Source: Pseudomonadota bacterium
GTDB lineage: Bacteria; Pseudomonadota; Gammaproteobacteria; Steroidobacterales; Woeseiaceae
Direction of reading: 5' to 3'
Length of the DNA: 51,053 bases
Assembly (NCBI GenBank): GCA_027621915.1
Contig: JAQCAD010000020.1
Location: forward strand, 1-51,053
Of the stretch, positions 38,456-47,166 are shown one piece after another (the first letter of the stretch is position 1; each line of letters opens with the position of its first letter). The notes under the pieces were generated by a model. It had not been told where the DNA came from and did not search any database. It saw only the letters and a program-made list of their open reading frames with translations. The position numbers were made by a program, and so were the translations under genes.

Positions 38456-39658
38456 ATGAATATCGACCTTACTCACGAAGAAGTCGCTTTCCGCGACGAA
38501 GTCCGACAATTTCTCGACACCGAATATCCCGAGGATATCCGGCGCAAACGTGATGAAAGCGTCCCGCTGACGCGGGACGATATGATTCGCTGGCAAAAAG
38601 CGCTGAATAGTCGTGGTTGGTTCGCGGTCAACTGGCCGGTCGAATACGGGGGCACAGGCTGGACGCCGGTTCAGAAATACCTGTTCGCCAACGAGTTGGC
38701 CAACGCCAATGCACCGCACGTAGTTCCCTTTGGCGTGAAAATGGTCGCCCCGATAATTTATACCTTTGGCAACGAGGCGCAGAAAAAGCGATTCCTGCCA
38801 GACATCCTGTCAAGTGACGTGTGGTGGTGCCAGGGGTACTCCGAACCAGGATCAGGATCTGACCTCGCATCGCTCAGCACACGGGCAATTCGTGACGGCA
38901 GCCACTACGTTGTCAACGGCACGAAAACCTGGACAACACTGGGCCAGCACGCAGACTGGATATTTTGCCTTGTCCGAACAAGTTCCGATGTCGCACGCAA
39001 ACAGGAGGGCATTAGCTTTATCCTGATTGACATGAAAACGCCGGGCGTTTCAGTGAAACCGATCATCACAATTGAAGGCGACCACGAAGTTAACGAAATC
39101 CATTTCGAAAATGTTCGCGTGCCGGTCGAAAACCTGGTCGGCGAAGAAGGCAAAGGCTGGACCTACGGCAAAGTCCTATTGCAGCACGAGCGCACGAACA
39201 TTGCCGGTGTCGCGAACTCGCAGTATCGCCTGAACAAACTGAGAGACCGAGCCGGACAATCACTTCACGGCGGCGAGCCACTGGTCAACGACACGAACTT
39301 TGTCCGCAAAATTGCCATGCTGGACATCGAACTCAAGGCGCTCGAATTCACTGAGTTGCGCACACTGGCCTCGGTTGCAGTCGGAAATGCACCAGGTCCC
39401 GAATCCTCATTCCTTAAGATTCGCGGAACCGAAGTGCAACAGGCACTGGATGCGCTCCTGGTCGAAGCCGCAGGTTACTACGCCCTGCCTTACGTACCTC
39501 AGCAATATGTTCTTGAATACCCTGCCGCAGACCGAATCGGCGAAGGTTCAGAAACCAGCACGTCGCTTCATTATTTCAACAATCGCAAGGCCTCGATTTA
39601 TGGCGGTTCCAACGAAATACAGAAAAATATCATCGCCAAGCATGTGCTCGGCCTTTAG
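38456..39658 (+). CDS. Acyl-CoA dehydrogenase (first of a pair)
   Basis: A 400-residue FAD enzyme that introduces a 2,3-double bond in an acyl-CoA. It has the ACAD-fold features WWCQGYSEPGSGSDLASLSTRA (FAD/substrate strand), GTKTWTT and the C-terminal YGGSNEIQKNIIAKHVLGL. The position of the MCAD catalytic glutamate (YEG in MCAD) holds glycine here. A different residue, such as one in LLQHERTNIAG, must act as base, as in several other ACADs. The next ACAD follows after 12 bases. Such pairs often form heteromeric enzymes for bulky substrates. Confidence 0.93.
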   Translation: MNIDLTHEEVAFRDEVRQFLDTEYPEDIRRKRDESVPLTRDDMIRWQKALNSRGWFAVNWPVEYGGTGWTPVQKYLFANELANANAPHVVPFGVKMVAPIIYTFGNEAQKKRFLPDILSSDVWWCQGYSEPGSGSDLASLSTRAIRDGSHYVVNGTKTWTTLGQHADWIFCLVRTSSDVARKQEGISFILIDMKTPGVSVKPIITIEGDHEVNEIHFENVRVPVENLVGEEGKGWTYGKVLLQHERTNIAGVANSQYRLNKLRDRAGQSLHGGEPLVNDTNFVRKIAMLDIELKALEFTELRTLASVAVGNAPGPESSFLKIRGTEVQQALDALLVEAAGYYALPYVPQQYVLEYPAADRIGEGSETSTSLHYFNNRKASIYGGSNEIQKNIIAKHVLGL

Positions 39659-39670
39659 GACGTAACGCAA

Positions 39671-40804
39671 ATGGACTTTTCTTTCAGCGAAGAGCAGACA
39701 ATGCTCGCCGATAGCGTTGCCCGTTTTATCGACACCGACTACGACTTCGAGAGCAGACAAAAAACCGCTGCCAGCGAATCCGGATACAGCGAGAAAATGT
39801 GGCGTACTTTTGCCGAGCTTGGCTGGACCGCCGTTCCATTTGCAGAAGAAGATGGCGGACTCGGCGGCGGCACTATCGAACAGATGCTGGTGATGGAGCA
39901 AATAGGCCGCGGCCTTGTCGTGGAACCTTACCTGGCTACCGTCATCATGGCCGGTGGAATTCTCAGGCGCTTGGCGAGTAATGAACAGAAATTGAAATGG
40001 CTCGCACCGATTATTGGGGGAGAGCTGATTGCGACACTTGCATTCGCTGAGCCACAAAGTCGCTTCAACGTCGCCAATATCGCGACCACTGCAAAACGCG
40101 ACGGCCAGGGTTTTGTGCTCAATGGGCAAAAAACTATCGTACTGAATGGCAACAGTGCGGACCTGATCGTCGTGCCAGCACGCACTTCAGGGAATCAATC
40201 CGACAGGTCCGGTATTACGCTGTTTGCCGTTCCCGGTGATGTCAGCGGCCTTAATCGACGAGGATACGCAACGGTCGATGGGTTGCGTGCAGCAGACATT
40301 CATCTGGACAACGTTCGGCTCGACGCAGCCGATGTACTTGGTGAAGAGCACAATGGGTTTATGGCGCTCGACCGCGTGATTGGAGAGGCGACGCTCGCCA
40401 TTTCGGCGGAAGCAATGGGCATCATGCAAAAGATGCACGACAAGACCGTTGAGTACTCGAAAAGCCGCGTTCAGTTCGGTGTGCCGATTGGCAGCTTCCA
40501 GGCATTGCAACATCGTATGGTCGATTCATTGATGTCGTGCGAGCAGAGCCGGTCACTGTTGTACTGGTGCGTGATGCTGAATGCAAAAGGACATGCGGAC
40601 GCAATCAAGGCGATTAGCGCGCTGAAATACCAGGTTGGAACCGCGGGCGTCCGGGTCGCACAGGAAGCGGTCCAGATTCACGGCGGCATGGGTGTTACCT
40701 GGGAGCTGGATATCGCACATTACTTCAAGAGAATCACTGCCATCGATCTGATGTTTGGCAATGCCGATCACCATCTCGATCGGTTCATCTCCTTTTCGCA
40801 ATAG
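39671..40804 (+). CDS. Acyl-CoA dehydrogenase (second of a pair)
   Basis: A 377-residue ACAD-family protein. The middle domain has LIATLAFAEPQSRFN in place of the usual EPxxGSD. The C-terminal domain has QIHGGMGVTWELDIAHYFKRI and ends FGNADHHLDRF. This layout matches the less conserved partner in two-subunit ACADs such as steroid or pimeloyl-CoA dehydrogenases. It is separated from the first ACAD by 12 bases and from yhhQ by 23, giving a four-gene rightward series. A heterodimer with the first ACAD is inferred. Confidence 0.91.
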   Translation: MDFSFSEEQTMLADSVARFIDTDYDFESRQKTAASESGYSEKMWRTFAELGWTAVPFAEEDGGLGGGTIEQMLVMEQIGRGLVVEPYLATVIMAGGILRRLASNEQKLKWLAPIIGGELIATLAFAEPQSRFNVANIATTAKRDGQGFVLNGQKTIVLNGNSADLIVVPARTSGNQSDRSGITLFAVPGDVSGLNRRGYATVDGLRAADIHLDNVRLDAADVLGEEHNGFMALDRVIGEATLAISAEAMGIMQKMHDKTVEYSKSRVQFGVPIGSFQALQHRMVDSLMSCEQSRSLLYWCVMLNAKGHADAIKAISALKYQVGTAGVRVAQEAVQIHGGMGVTWELDIAHYFKRITAIDLMFGNADHHLDRFISFSQ

Positions 40805-40827
40805 TTCAGGTCCGGTAGTAACCAGTC

Positions 40828-41568
40828 ATGTTTTCGCAAAGTCTCACGCATTTTTTTGCGATGAACCAGGAAGTCCTCTGGATAACCACCTTGCTCCTCG
40901 ATCTGACTGGAACGGTCCTGATGTATCGGATGTTCGGAAAAGTCGGATTGCAGGTCGCCATCGCCACGGCGATTATTCTTGCCAACTTGCAGGGACCCAA
41001 GCTCACATCGATATTTGGATTTGAGACAACTATCGGTGTGATTTTCTACTCCAGTATTTTTCTTGCCACTGACATTTTGAGTGAAAACTACGGTCGGGCA
41101 GAGGCCAACAAAGCAGTTCGAATGGGATTCGCAGTCAGCCTAATCGTGCTGCTAATGCTAAGCCTTTCAATGATGTATCTGCCCACACAGAGGCAGTTCG
41201 CGATCGACATACACAATGCATTCAGTACGATTCTTAATTTCACCCCTCGTTTCGTGTTGGGCTCGTTGTTCGCGTATATCGTCAGTCAAAGTTTCGACGT
41301 CTGGGCGTTTCACCAAATAAAGAAATACACAGGTGAAAAATGGCTATGGTTGCGTAACAACGGATCGACCATGTTGTCGCAGATCATTGACACGACGATA
41401 TTTTCACTGGTCGTCTGGTGGGGCACGGTCGACCTGGCTACTGCCCTTAAGCTTGGCGCGGCGAAATTCGGCTTCAAAATGGTCATTGCCCTTATCGACA
41501 CGGGCTTTCTCTACTGGGCAAAAGGAATGTTCCGTAAACACGAGGTTCCGGTCGTACAGGCGAGTTGA
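40828..41568 (+). CDS. yhhQ: Queuosine precursor transporter YhhQ (VUT family)
   Basis: Inner-membrane transporter of 246 residues that takes up queuosine precursors such as preQ0/preQ1 in E. coli. About six to seven hydrophobic helices are seen. Family sequences include ATDILSENYGRAEANKAVRMGF, RFVLGSLFAYIVSQSFDVWAFH, LWLRNNGSTMLSQIIDTTIFS and KLGAAKFGFKMVIALIDTGFLY. It follows the two ACAD genes. The user enzymes Tgt and QueA are encoded at the left end of the window. Confidence 0.93.
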   Translation: MFSQSLTHFFAMNQEVLWITTLLLDLTGTVLMYRMFGKVGLQVAIATAIILANLQGPKLTSIFGFETTIGVIFYSSIFLATDILSENYGRAEANKAVRMGFAVSLIVLLMLSLSMMYLPTQRQFAIDIHNAFSTILNFTPRFVLGSLFAYIVSQSFDVWAFHQIKKYTGEKWLWLRNNGSTMLSQIIDTTIFSLVVWWGTVDLATALKLGAAKFGFKMVIALIDTGFLYWAKGMFRKHEVPVVQAS

Positions 41569-41598
41569 TATCGGCGCTTTACGGTATGATCAATTCCC

Positions 41599-42420
41599 AT
41601 GACTGACTGGCAAGCCTCTGGCGTTATCACTGTTACAACCGACTTCGGACACAAAGGTCCGTTCGCCGCCGTGATGACCGGCGTCATTGTCAAACGATTC
41701 CCCCAGGCGAGAGTCATCGATCTTGCCCATGACATTCCTGCACATTGGCCGCCCGAGGCAGGTTTCTGGCTGAGCCGGTCATTTTCGTATTTCCCGACAG
41801 GTACGGTACACGTGGCCATCGTTGATCCAGGCGTAGGTACCGAGCGTGAAATTTTGCTGGCGCTGAAAGACGGGCATTTGTTCATGGCACCCGACAACGG
41901 TCTGCTGGCGCCGATACTGGAAGTTGCAGACAAAGTCTACAAACTCAATCATGACGCATTAACGGTAATTGGCGCAGGCGTTCCGAGCCTGACTTTTCAC
42001 GGTAGAGATATTTTCGCACCCATTGCCGCTGAACTGGCGGCCGGTCGTATCGGAATTGACGATATCAGCATCGAAACCCGAGAATGGACGCCGGGCTGGC
42101 TCGAAGATCCGGAGTGTAGCAACGGGCGCGTAAGCGGCATTGTCGTCACGGTAGATGCTTTCGGCAACCTCATCAGCAATATCGATGCGTCGCTGATTGA
42201 CGGAATCAAGAGTCCGCTCGTTCATATCGCGGGACACCACATCGAAATGAAACACACCTACGGCCGGGTCAAACCGGGTGAATATCTTGCGCTCATCAAT
42301 TCTTTTGGTGTGATCGAAATTGCGCGTTCGGAAGAGAGCGCCGCGGATGGACTTGGATGCGAACGTGGTGCGCCAGTTGTCGTCAGCGACGCTGGCAAAG
42401 ACCAGGCAACTAGTCTGTAA
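41599..42420 (+). CDS. SAM hydroxide adenosyltransferase / SAM hydrolase (DUF62)
   Basis: A 273-residue protein of the family that splits S-adenosylmethionine with water into adenosine and methionine; it shares its fold with the fluorinase and chlorinase. Signatures are TTDFGHKGPFAAVMTG, VAIVDPGVGTER, FMAPDNGLLAPI and TFHGRDIFAPIAAEL. The halogenase-specific loops cannot be judged by eye, so the hydrolase is the conservative call. It begins 30 bases after yhhQ. Confidence 0.9.
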   Translation: MTDWQASGVITVTTDFGHKGPFAAVMTGVIVKRFPQARVIDLAHDIPAHWPPEAGFWLSRSFSYFPTGTVHVAIVDPGVGTEREILLALKDGHLFMAPDNGLLAPILEVADKVYKLNHDALTVIGAGVPSLTFHGRDIFAPIAAELAAGRIGIDDISIETREWTPGWLEDPECSNGRVSGIVVTVDAFGNLISNIDASLIDGIKSPLVHIAGHHIEMKHTYGRVKPGEYLALINSFGVIEIARSEESAADGLGCERGAPVVVSDAGKDQATSL

Positions 42421-42553
42421 GTCAGCGATTGAACCCACACAAAACTTTTTTTGACGCGTTCGATTCCTGCGAGTGAAGTTCTATTCGAGTGAGAAGCGAA
42501 CGCGCGTGGTCGCCGCCTTAGGCGATGTGAATTCAGTGCGTCTCTATTTGACC

Positions 42554-42600
42554 CAATCCGCCTGGGCTCGTGAAAGTAAATAGTGGATCGGCGCGGATTG
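42554..42600. repeat. Perfect 8-bp inverted repeat in convergent gap
   Basis: CAATCCGC (42554-42561) and GCGGATTG (42593-42600) are exact inverted copies separated by 31 bases. They lie in the 210-base gap between the converging SAM hydrolase and glnS genes. A smaller stem, TCGCC/GGCGA, lies at about 42509-42524. No T tract follows either, so a terminator role is unproven. Confidence 0.4.
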
Positions 42601-42630
42601 ACCTTTAGCGCGATTCACAGCAATGACGAA

Positions 42631-44307
42631 TCAATTGCCCGCCAATGCCTGCTTTTCGATTTTTGACCACGAGTCCCGCAGCGTAACGATTCGGTTGAAA
42701 ACGGGTTTTTCCACCGAATGCTCTACCGAATCCGGGCAAAAATAGCCAAGTCGCTCAAACTGCACCGCCTCGCTCGCCGAGGCGAGCGATGGCTCGAGCC
42801 TCGCATTGACGTTTTCGAGCGAATCGGGATTGAGATTATCCATCACGTTATCGTCAGATCCGGGATCTGGAACCGTAAAGAGGCGATCATAGAGCCGTAC
42901 CTCGGCGCTAACGGCATGTTCCGCCGAAACCCAGTGTATGGTTCCCTTTACTTTTCGATCGCTGTTGTCGCTGCCACTTCGCGTGTCAGCATCGTAGCTG
43001 CAATGCAACTCTGTAACTTCACCGTCGTCATTCTTAATCACTTCGTTACACTGAATGATGTAGGCAAAACGAAGGCGCACTTCGCCCCCTGGCTTCAGTC
43101 GGAAAAACTTTCGCGGTGCATCCTCCATGAAGTCATCACGTTCGATAAATAACTCCCGACCAAAAGGCAGCTCGCGCGTACCCAGCTCCGGCTTGATCGG
43201 GTGATTCATTGCAACCATTTGTTCTGTCTGGCCCTGCGGATAGTTGGTGATTACAACTTTCAGCGGATTGAGAACCGCCATACGCCGTTCCGCTGCATCG
43301 CCAAGATTTTCACGTATGCTGTTTTCGAGGACGCCCATTTCGATCATGTTGTCTTTCTTGGTAACGCCGATACGACTGATAAAATCCCGTATCGCCGCCG
43401 GTGGATACCCGCGACGACGCATGCCCGCGAGCGTCGCGAGTCGCGGATCATCCCACCCTTTAACGACGCCCATCTCTACCAGCGCGCTGAGCTTGCGTTT
43501 GCTGGTGAGCGCGTACGCGAGATTGAGACGAGAAAACTCGATCTGACGCGGACGGTGCTTCGGCACAAGCTGATCGAGAAACCAGTCGTACAACGGTCGA
43601 TGATCCTCGAATTCCAGCGTACAAAGCGAATGGGTAATTCCCTCGTAGGCGTCGGAAAGGCCATGGGCGAAATCGTACATCGGGTAGACGTTCCATTTGT
43701 CGCCGGCATTCTGGTGAGCAATTTTGCGAATTCGATAAAGCGTGGGATCCCGCATATTGATGTTTGGCGATGCCATGTCGATTTTCGCGCGCAGCACGTG
43801 CGCACCTTCGTCAAATTCGCCGTCCTGCATGCGTTGAAACAGATCCAGGTTTTCCGCAACTTCGCGATTCCGGTGGGGGCTGTCCTTGCCAGGCGCAGTG
43901 AGTGTGCCTCGGTACTCACGAATCTCATCGGCACTAAGACTATCAACGTACGCCTTGCCCATTTCGATAAGCCTGATCGCAGAGTCGTACAGTTCATCGA
44001 AGTAGTCTGATGCGTGGGTTAAGCGATCCTCCCAGTCAAACCCGAGCCATCGGACATCTTCCTTGATCGCGCTTACATACTCTTCACTCTCCCTGCCCGG
44101 ATTCGTGTCATCGAAACGTAAGAAAGTCTTGCCGGAATGCTCGCCAGCAACGCCAAAATTCAGACAGATCGATTTCGCGTGACCGATATGCAGAAAGCCG
44201 TTTGGCTCTGGCGGAAAACGGGTAACGACAGCACCGCCATGTTTGCCGCTCGCGACGTCGTCATCAATAATCTGACGGATAAAGTCTTTCGATTCGTTTT
44301 CGCTCAT
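42631..44307 (-). CDS. glnS: Glutamine--tRNA ligase
   Basis: Class I aminoacyl-tRNA synthetase that charges tRNA-Gln, so this organism does not depend only on the GatCAB route. The ATG at 44307 matches the family N-terminus; the upstream open frame to 44352 does not. About 558 residues. The HIGH motif is in [15 protein letters not shown] and the KMSKS equivalent is ALTSKRKL. The C-terminal anticodon-binding beta barrels follow. Confidence 0.97.
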   Translation of the reverse strand: MSENESKDFIRQIIDDDVASGKHGGAVVTRFPPEPNGFLHIGHAKSICLNFGVAGEHSGKTFLRFDDTNPGRESEEYVSAIKEDVRWLGFDWEDRLTHASDYFDELYDSAIRLIEMGKAYVDSLSADEIREYRGTLTAPGKDSPHRNREVAENLDLFQRMQDGEFDEGAHVLRAKIDMASPNINMRDPTLYRIRKIAHQNAGDKWNVYPMYDFAHGLSDAYEGITHSLCTLEFEDHRPLYDWFLDQLVPKHRPRQIEFSRLNLAYALTSKRKLSALVEMGVVKGWDDPRLATLAGMRRRGYPPAAIRDFISRIGVTKKDNMIEMGVLENSIRENLGDAAERRMAVLNPLKVVITNYPQGQTEQMVAMNHPIKPELGTRELPFGRELFIERDDFMEDAPRKFFRLKPGGEVRLRFAYIIQCNEVIKNDDGEVTELHCSYDADTRSGSDNSDRKVKGTIHWVSAEHAVSAEVRLYDRLFTVPDPGSDDNVMDNLNPDSLENVNARLEPSLASASEAVQFERLGYFCPDSVEHSVEKPVFNRIVTLRDSWSKIEKQALAGN

Positions 44308-44364
44308 AGATCCGTGGGGCGTCCAGTTCAGGCTGCGCAATTGTACGCACAATGCCGATCAATG

Positions 44365-44862
44365 CTAGTTGCCGGAGGTTGTGCAGCCCTGACAGGTCCC
44401 CTGGATTTCTAACGTCTGGTGTACAGCCTTGAATCCCTGCCCAGCTGCACTTGATTCGATCAGGTCACTAATTTTGGAATCATCCAGCTCGGTTACAGAG
44501 CGGCAGGATTGGCATATCAGGAACTGCCCGGCGTGAGGAATATTCGGTTCAGGGCAGCCAACAAATGCGTTCAGGGAATCAAGTCGATGAACCAGGTCCG
44601 CGTCGATCAGGAACTCCAGCGCCCGATATACAGTCGGCGGAGCTGTTTTATGGCCGTCCCGATTCATGCGATCAAGAATGTCGTACGCACCGACGGGTTT
44701 GTGGCTATTCCATACCAGTCTTAGCACCTTTTTTCGCTGCGCGGTAAATCGAAGGCCCCGCTGCCGGCAGATTCGCTCCGCATTTTCCACGGCCAGCTCG
44801 ACACAATCGTCGTGGTCATGCTCATCGGCTGAAAAACGACTACTGGACACTACTTCGCTCAT
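44365..44862 (-). CDS. zur: Zinc uptake regulator Zur (Fur family)
   Basis: A 165-residue metal-dependent repressor. The start at 44862 follows CAGGAGA. The winged-helix N-terminus includes RQRGLRFTAQRKKVL and TAPPTVYRALEFLIDADLVHRL. The metal region contains FLICQSCRSV and the C-terminal GTCQGC, giving the two CxxC pairs of the structural zinc site. Zur-like rather than Fur-like character is judged from these pairs and the short C-terminus. It is upstream of glnS on the same strand and divergent from thrS; no znu genes are nearby. Confidence 0.87.
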   Translation of the reverse strand: MSEVVSSSRFSADEHDHDDCVELAVENAERICRQRGLRFTAQRKKVLRLVWNSHKPVGAYDILDRMNRDGHKTAPPTVYRALEFLIDADLVHRLDSLNAFVGCPEPNIPHAGQFLICQSCRSVTELDDSKISDLIESSAAGQGFKAVHQTLEIQGTCQGCTTSGN

Positions 44863-44997
44863 CGGATCTCCTGGCCTGGGGAACGAAATAGATTGTACCC
44901 GCTGGCGGACGATTATGCCGCTGAGGCGCGTTTGGCTCAGACGCAGTATTCTGTACAATAGCGCGCGATGCGATATCCCTCACCAGTGCAGGAAAAA

Positions 44998-46926
44998 ATG
45001 CCAAAAATTCAACTACCTGACGGTTCAGAACGCCAGTACGACGGCGTCGTTTCCGGCGTGGACATAGCCGAGTCAATCGGCCGGGGCCTGGCCAGGGATG
45101 CTGTCGCAATCCGTGTCGGCGGTGAACTATGGGACCTGACCCGTGCCATTGAGGATGATTCGTCAGTTGAGATCGTTACCCGGGACTCCGCAGACGGACT
45201 CGAGCTCCTTCGACACGACGCCGCGCACGTTCTTGCCGAAGCCGTCAAGGAACTCTGGCCCGACACCCAGGTGACCATCGGACCGGCGATAGAAAATGGT
45301 TTCTACTACGATTTCGCTCGCGAGGCGCCGTTTACCGAGGAAGACTTGAAGGTAATTGAAGCTCGCATGATAGAGATCGTGGATCGCGACGAGGCGATCG
45401 AACGACAGGTATGGGAGCGCGATGACGCGATTCGGTTTTTTCGTGAAATCGGTGAGGAGTACAAGGCCCGGCTTATCGAGGATATTCCAGGCGATGAGAC
45501 GCTTACGCTCTACCGACAGGGCGAATTTATCGATCTGTGCCGCGGACCACATTTGCCCTCCACCGGGAAACTCGGCAAGTCGTTTCGGCTGACACGAGTC
45601 TCCGGCGCTTATTGGCGCGGTGACGCGAAGAACGCGATGTTGCAGCGGATATATGGCACTGCGTGGGCAAACGACAAGCAACTGCGAACTTACCTCACAC
45701 AGCTTGAAGAGGCGGAGAAACGCGATCATCGCAGGCTGGGCCGAATTATGGATTTATTCCATTTCCAGGAAGAAGCCCCGGGTGCAGTGTTCTGGCATCC
45801 CAAAGGCTGGAGTCTGTTTCAGAACCTGGTCGACTACATGCGACAACGCCAGAATGAAGCCGGTTATCAGGAGGTCAATACGCCGGAATTGATGGACCGG
45901 TCGCTTTGGGAGGCATCCGGTCACTGGGAATCTTTCCACGACCATATGTTTACGAGTGAAACGGAAGATGGCAGGAACTTCGCTATAAAGCCGATGAATT
46001 GCCCCGGGCACGTGCAGATTTTCAAGCAGGGCATTACCAGCTATCGTGACCTGCCCTATCGTCTCGCTGAATTCGGCAAAGTTCATCGCTATGAACCGTC
46101 GGGTGCATTGCATGGCATGCTTCGCGTCCGGGCGTTCACGCAGGACGACGCGCACATTTTTTGCACGCCCGAACAGATCACTGCGGAAACGATTGCGGTC
46201 TGCGATCTGATTCTCGGCATTTATCGTGACTTCGGTTTTGAAGATGTACTAATAAAATTTGCAGATCGACCAAAGATTCGGGTTGGCGACGATAGTGTTT
46301 GGGATCAGGCCGAAGCCGCGCTAAAGTCAGCACTGGATTCCTCTGGCCTTGAGTACTCCTATAATCCGGGCGAAGGCGCGTTCTATGGTCCGAAACTTGA
46401 ATTTGTATTGAGGGACGCAATCGGCCGCGACTGGCAATGCGGCACACATCAGGTTGACTTGAACCTGGCACGACGCCTCGGTGCGACCTTCATCGGCGAG
46501 GATGGTCAAAAGCACACGCCGGTCTTGCTGCATCGCGCAATGTTTGGTTCCCTGGAAAGATTCATTGGCATTCTCTTGGAGCATCACGCCGGAAACCTGC
46601 CCTTGTGGCTCGCACCGACCCAGGTAAAGGTCCTGACCATCACATCCGATGCGGATGACTACGCGAAGGATGTCGTTGCGAAACTCCGATCGGCCGGAAT
46701 AATGGCAGAGGTGGATCTCAGGAATGAAAAGATTTCTTACAAGGTTCGTGAGCACAGCGTCGCGAAAATTCCGGTTCTGTTTGCTGTTGGTCAACGCGAA
46801 GTGGAAGAGCAGACAGTAGCCGTGAGACGCCTCGGCTCTAAAGAACAAAATGTGTGCGCGCTCAGCGATGTTATCAGCAGTTTGACGGACGAAATTCGCG
46901 ACCGGGGAACGGCGGTCCGAATCTGA
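44998..46926 (+). CDS. thrS: Threonine--tRNA ligase
   Basis: Class II synthetase of 642 residues. The ATG at 44998 follows AGGAAAA; an upstream in-frame ATG at 44968 is less likely. Domains in order: TGS (1 to about 62), editing domain with the metal-type motif [13 protein letters not shown], and the catalytic core with [15 protein letters not shown] (zinc-ligand cysteine) and [11 protein letters not shown]. The anticodon-binding domain follows (about 540-642). Contrary to the common gammaproteobacterial order, infC-rpmI-rplT do not follow. Confidence 0.97.
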   Translation: MPKIQLPDGSERQYDGVVSGVDIAESIGRGLARDAVAIRVGGELWDLTRAIEDDSSVEIVTRDSADGLELLRHDAAHVLAEAVKELWPDTQVTIGPAIENGFYYDFAREAPFTEEDLKVIEARMIEIVDRDEAIERQVWERDDAIRFFREIGEEYKARLIEDIPGDETLTLYRQGEFIDLCRGPHLPSTGKLGKSFRLTRVSGAYWRGDAKNAMLQRIYGTAWANDKQLRTYLTQLEEAEKRDHRRLGRIMDLFHFQEEAPGAVFWHPKGWSLFQNLVDYMRQRQNEAGYQEVNTPELMDRSLWEASGHWESFHDHMFTSETEDGRNFAIKPMNCPGHVQIFKQGITSYRDLPYRLAEFGKVHRYEPSGALHGMLRVRAFTQDDAHIFCTPEQITAETIAVCDLILGIYRDFGFEDVLIKFADRPKIRVGDDSVWDQAEAALKSALDSSGLEYSYNPGEGAFYGPKLEFVLRDAIGRDWQCGTHQVDLNLARRLGATFIGEDGQKHTPVLLHRAMFGSLERFIGILLEHHAGNLPLWLAPTQVKVLTITSDADDYAKDVVAKLRSAGIMAEVDLRNEKISYKVREHSVAKIPVLFAVGQREVEEQTVAVRRLGSKEQNVCALSDVISSLTDEIRDRGTAVRI

Positions 46927-46950
46927 GTCTGCCGGCGACCTCCGGCAGAC
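46927..46950 (+). terminator. Perfect hairpin immediately after thrS
   Basis: GTCTGCCGG and CCGGCAGAC form a 9-bp perfect stem with loop CGACCT, beginning on the base after the thrS stop codon. No T tract follows, so it may protect the mRNA 3' end or assist Rho-dependent ending rather than act as a classic terminator. The rest of the gap up to 47166 contains an isolated TATACT (47104-47109) without a clear -35. Confidence 0.5.
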
Positions 46951-47166
46951 TATCGCGCAACTCGAATCACGACCTGCCGAAAGGCTCCGGGCGCCTTGCC
47001 CTGTCATGCCCAAACGTGACGGTTCCTGCACTCTGATTGTGCGGCACTTCACAGATTCGATAACAAGTCGGCCAATGGCGACAAAACCCTTTAATAGCGG
47101 AGATATACTCACTTCCCGCGAAGGTTCAAGAACACGATTCGACATAAGCCGCCAAGGAGGACGTTA

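Noticed and set aside
43201-44010. Long open frame on the + strand opposite glnS (about 269 codons)
   Set aside because: It is antisense to a clear GlnRS and its translation has no domain-like features.
46327-47145. Long open frame on the - strand opposite the end of thrS (about 272 codons)
   Set aside because: Most of it mirrors the conserved ThrRS catalytic and anticodon-binding domains; no ribosome site or family resemblance.
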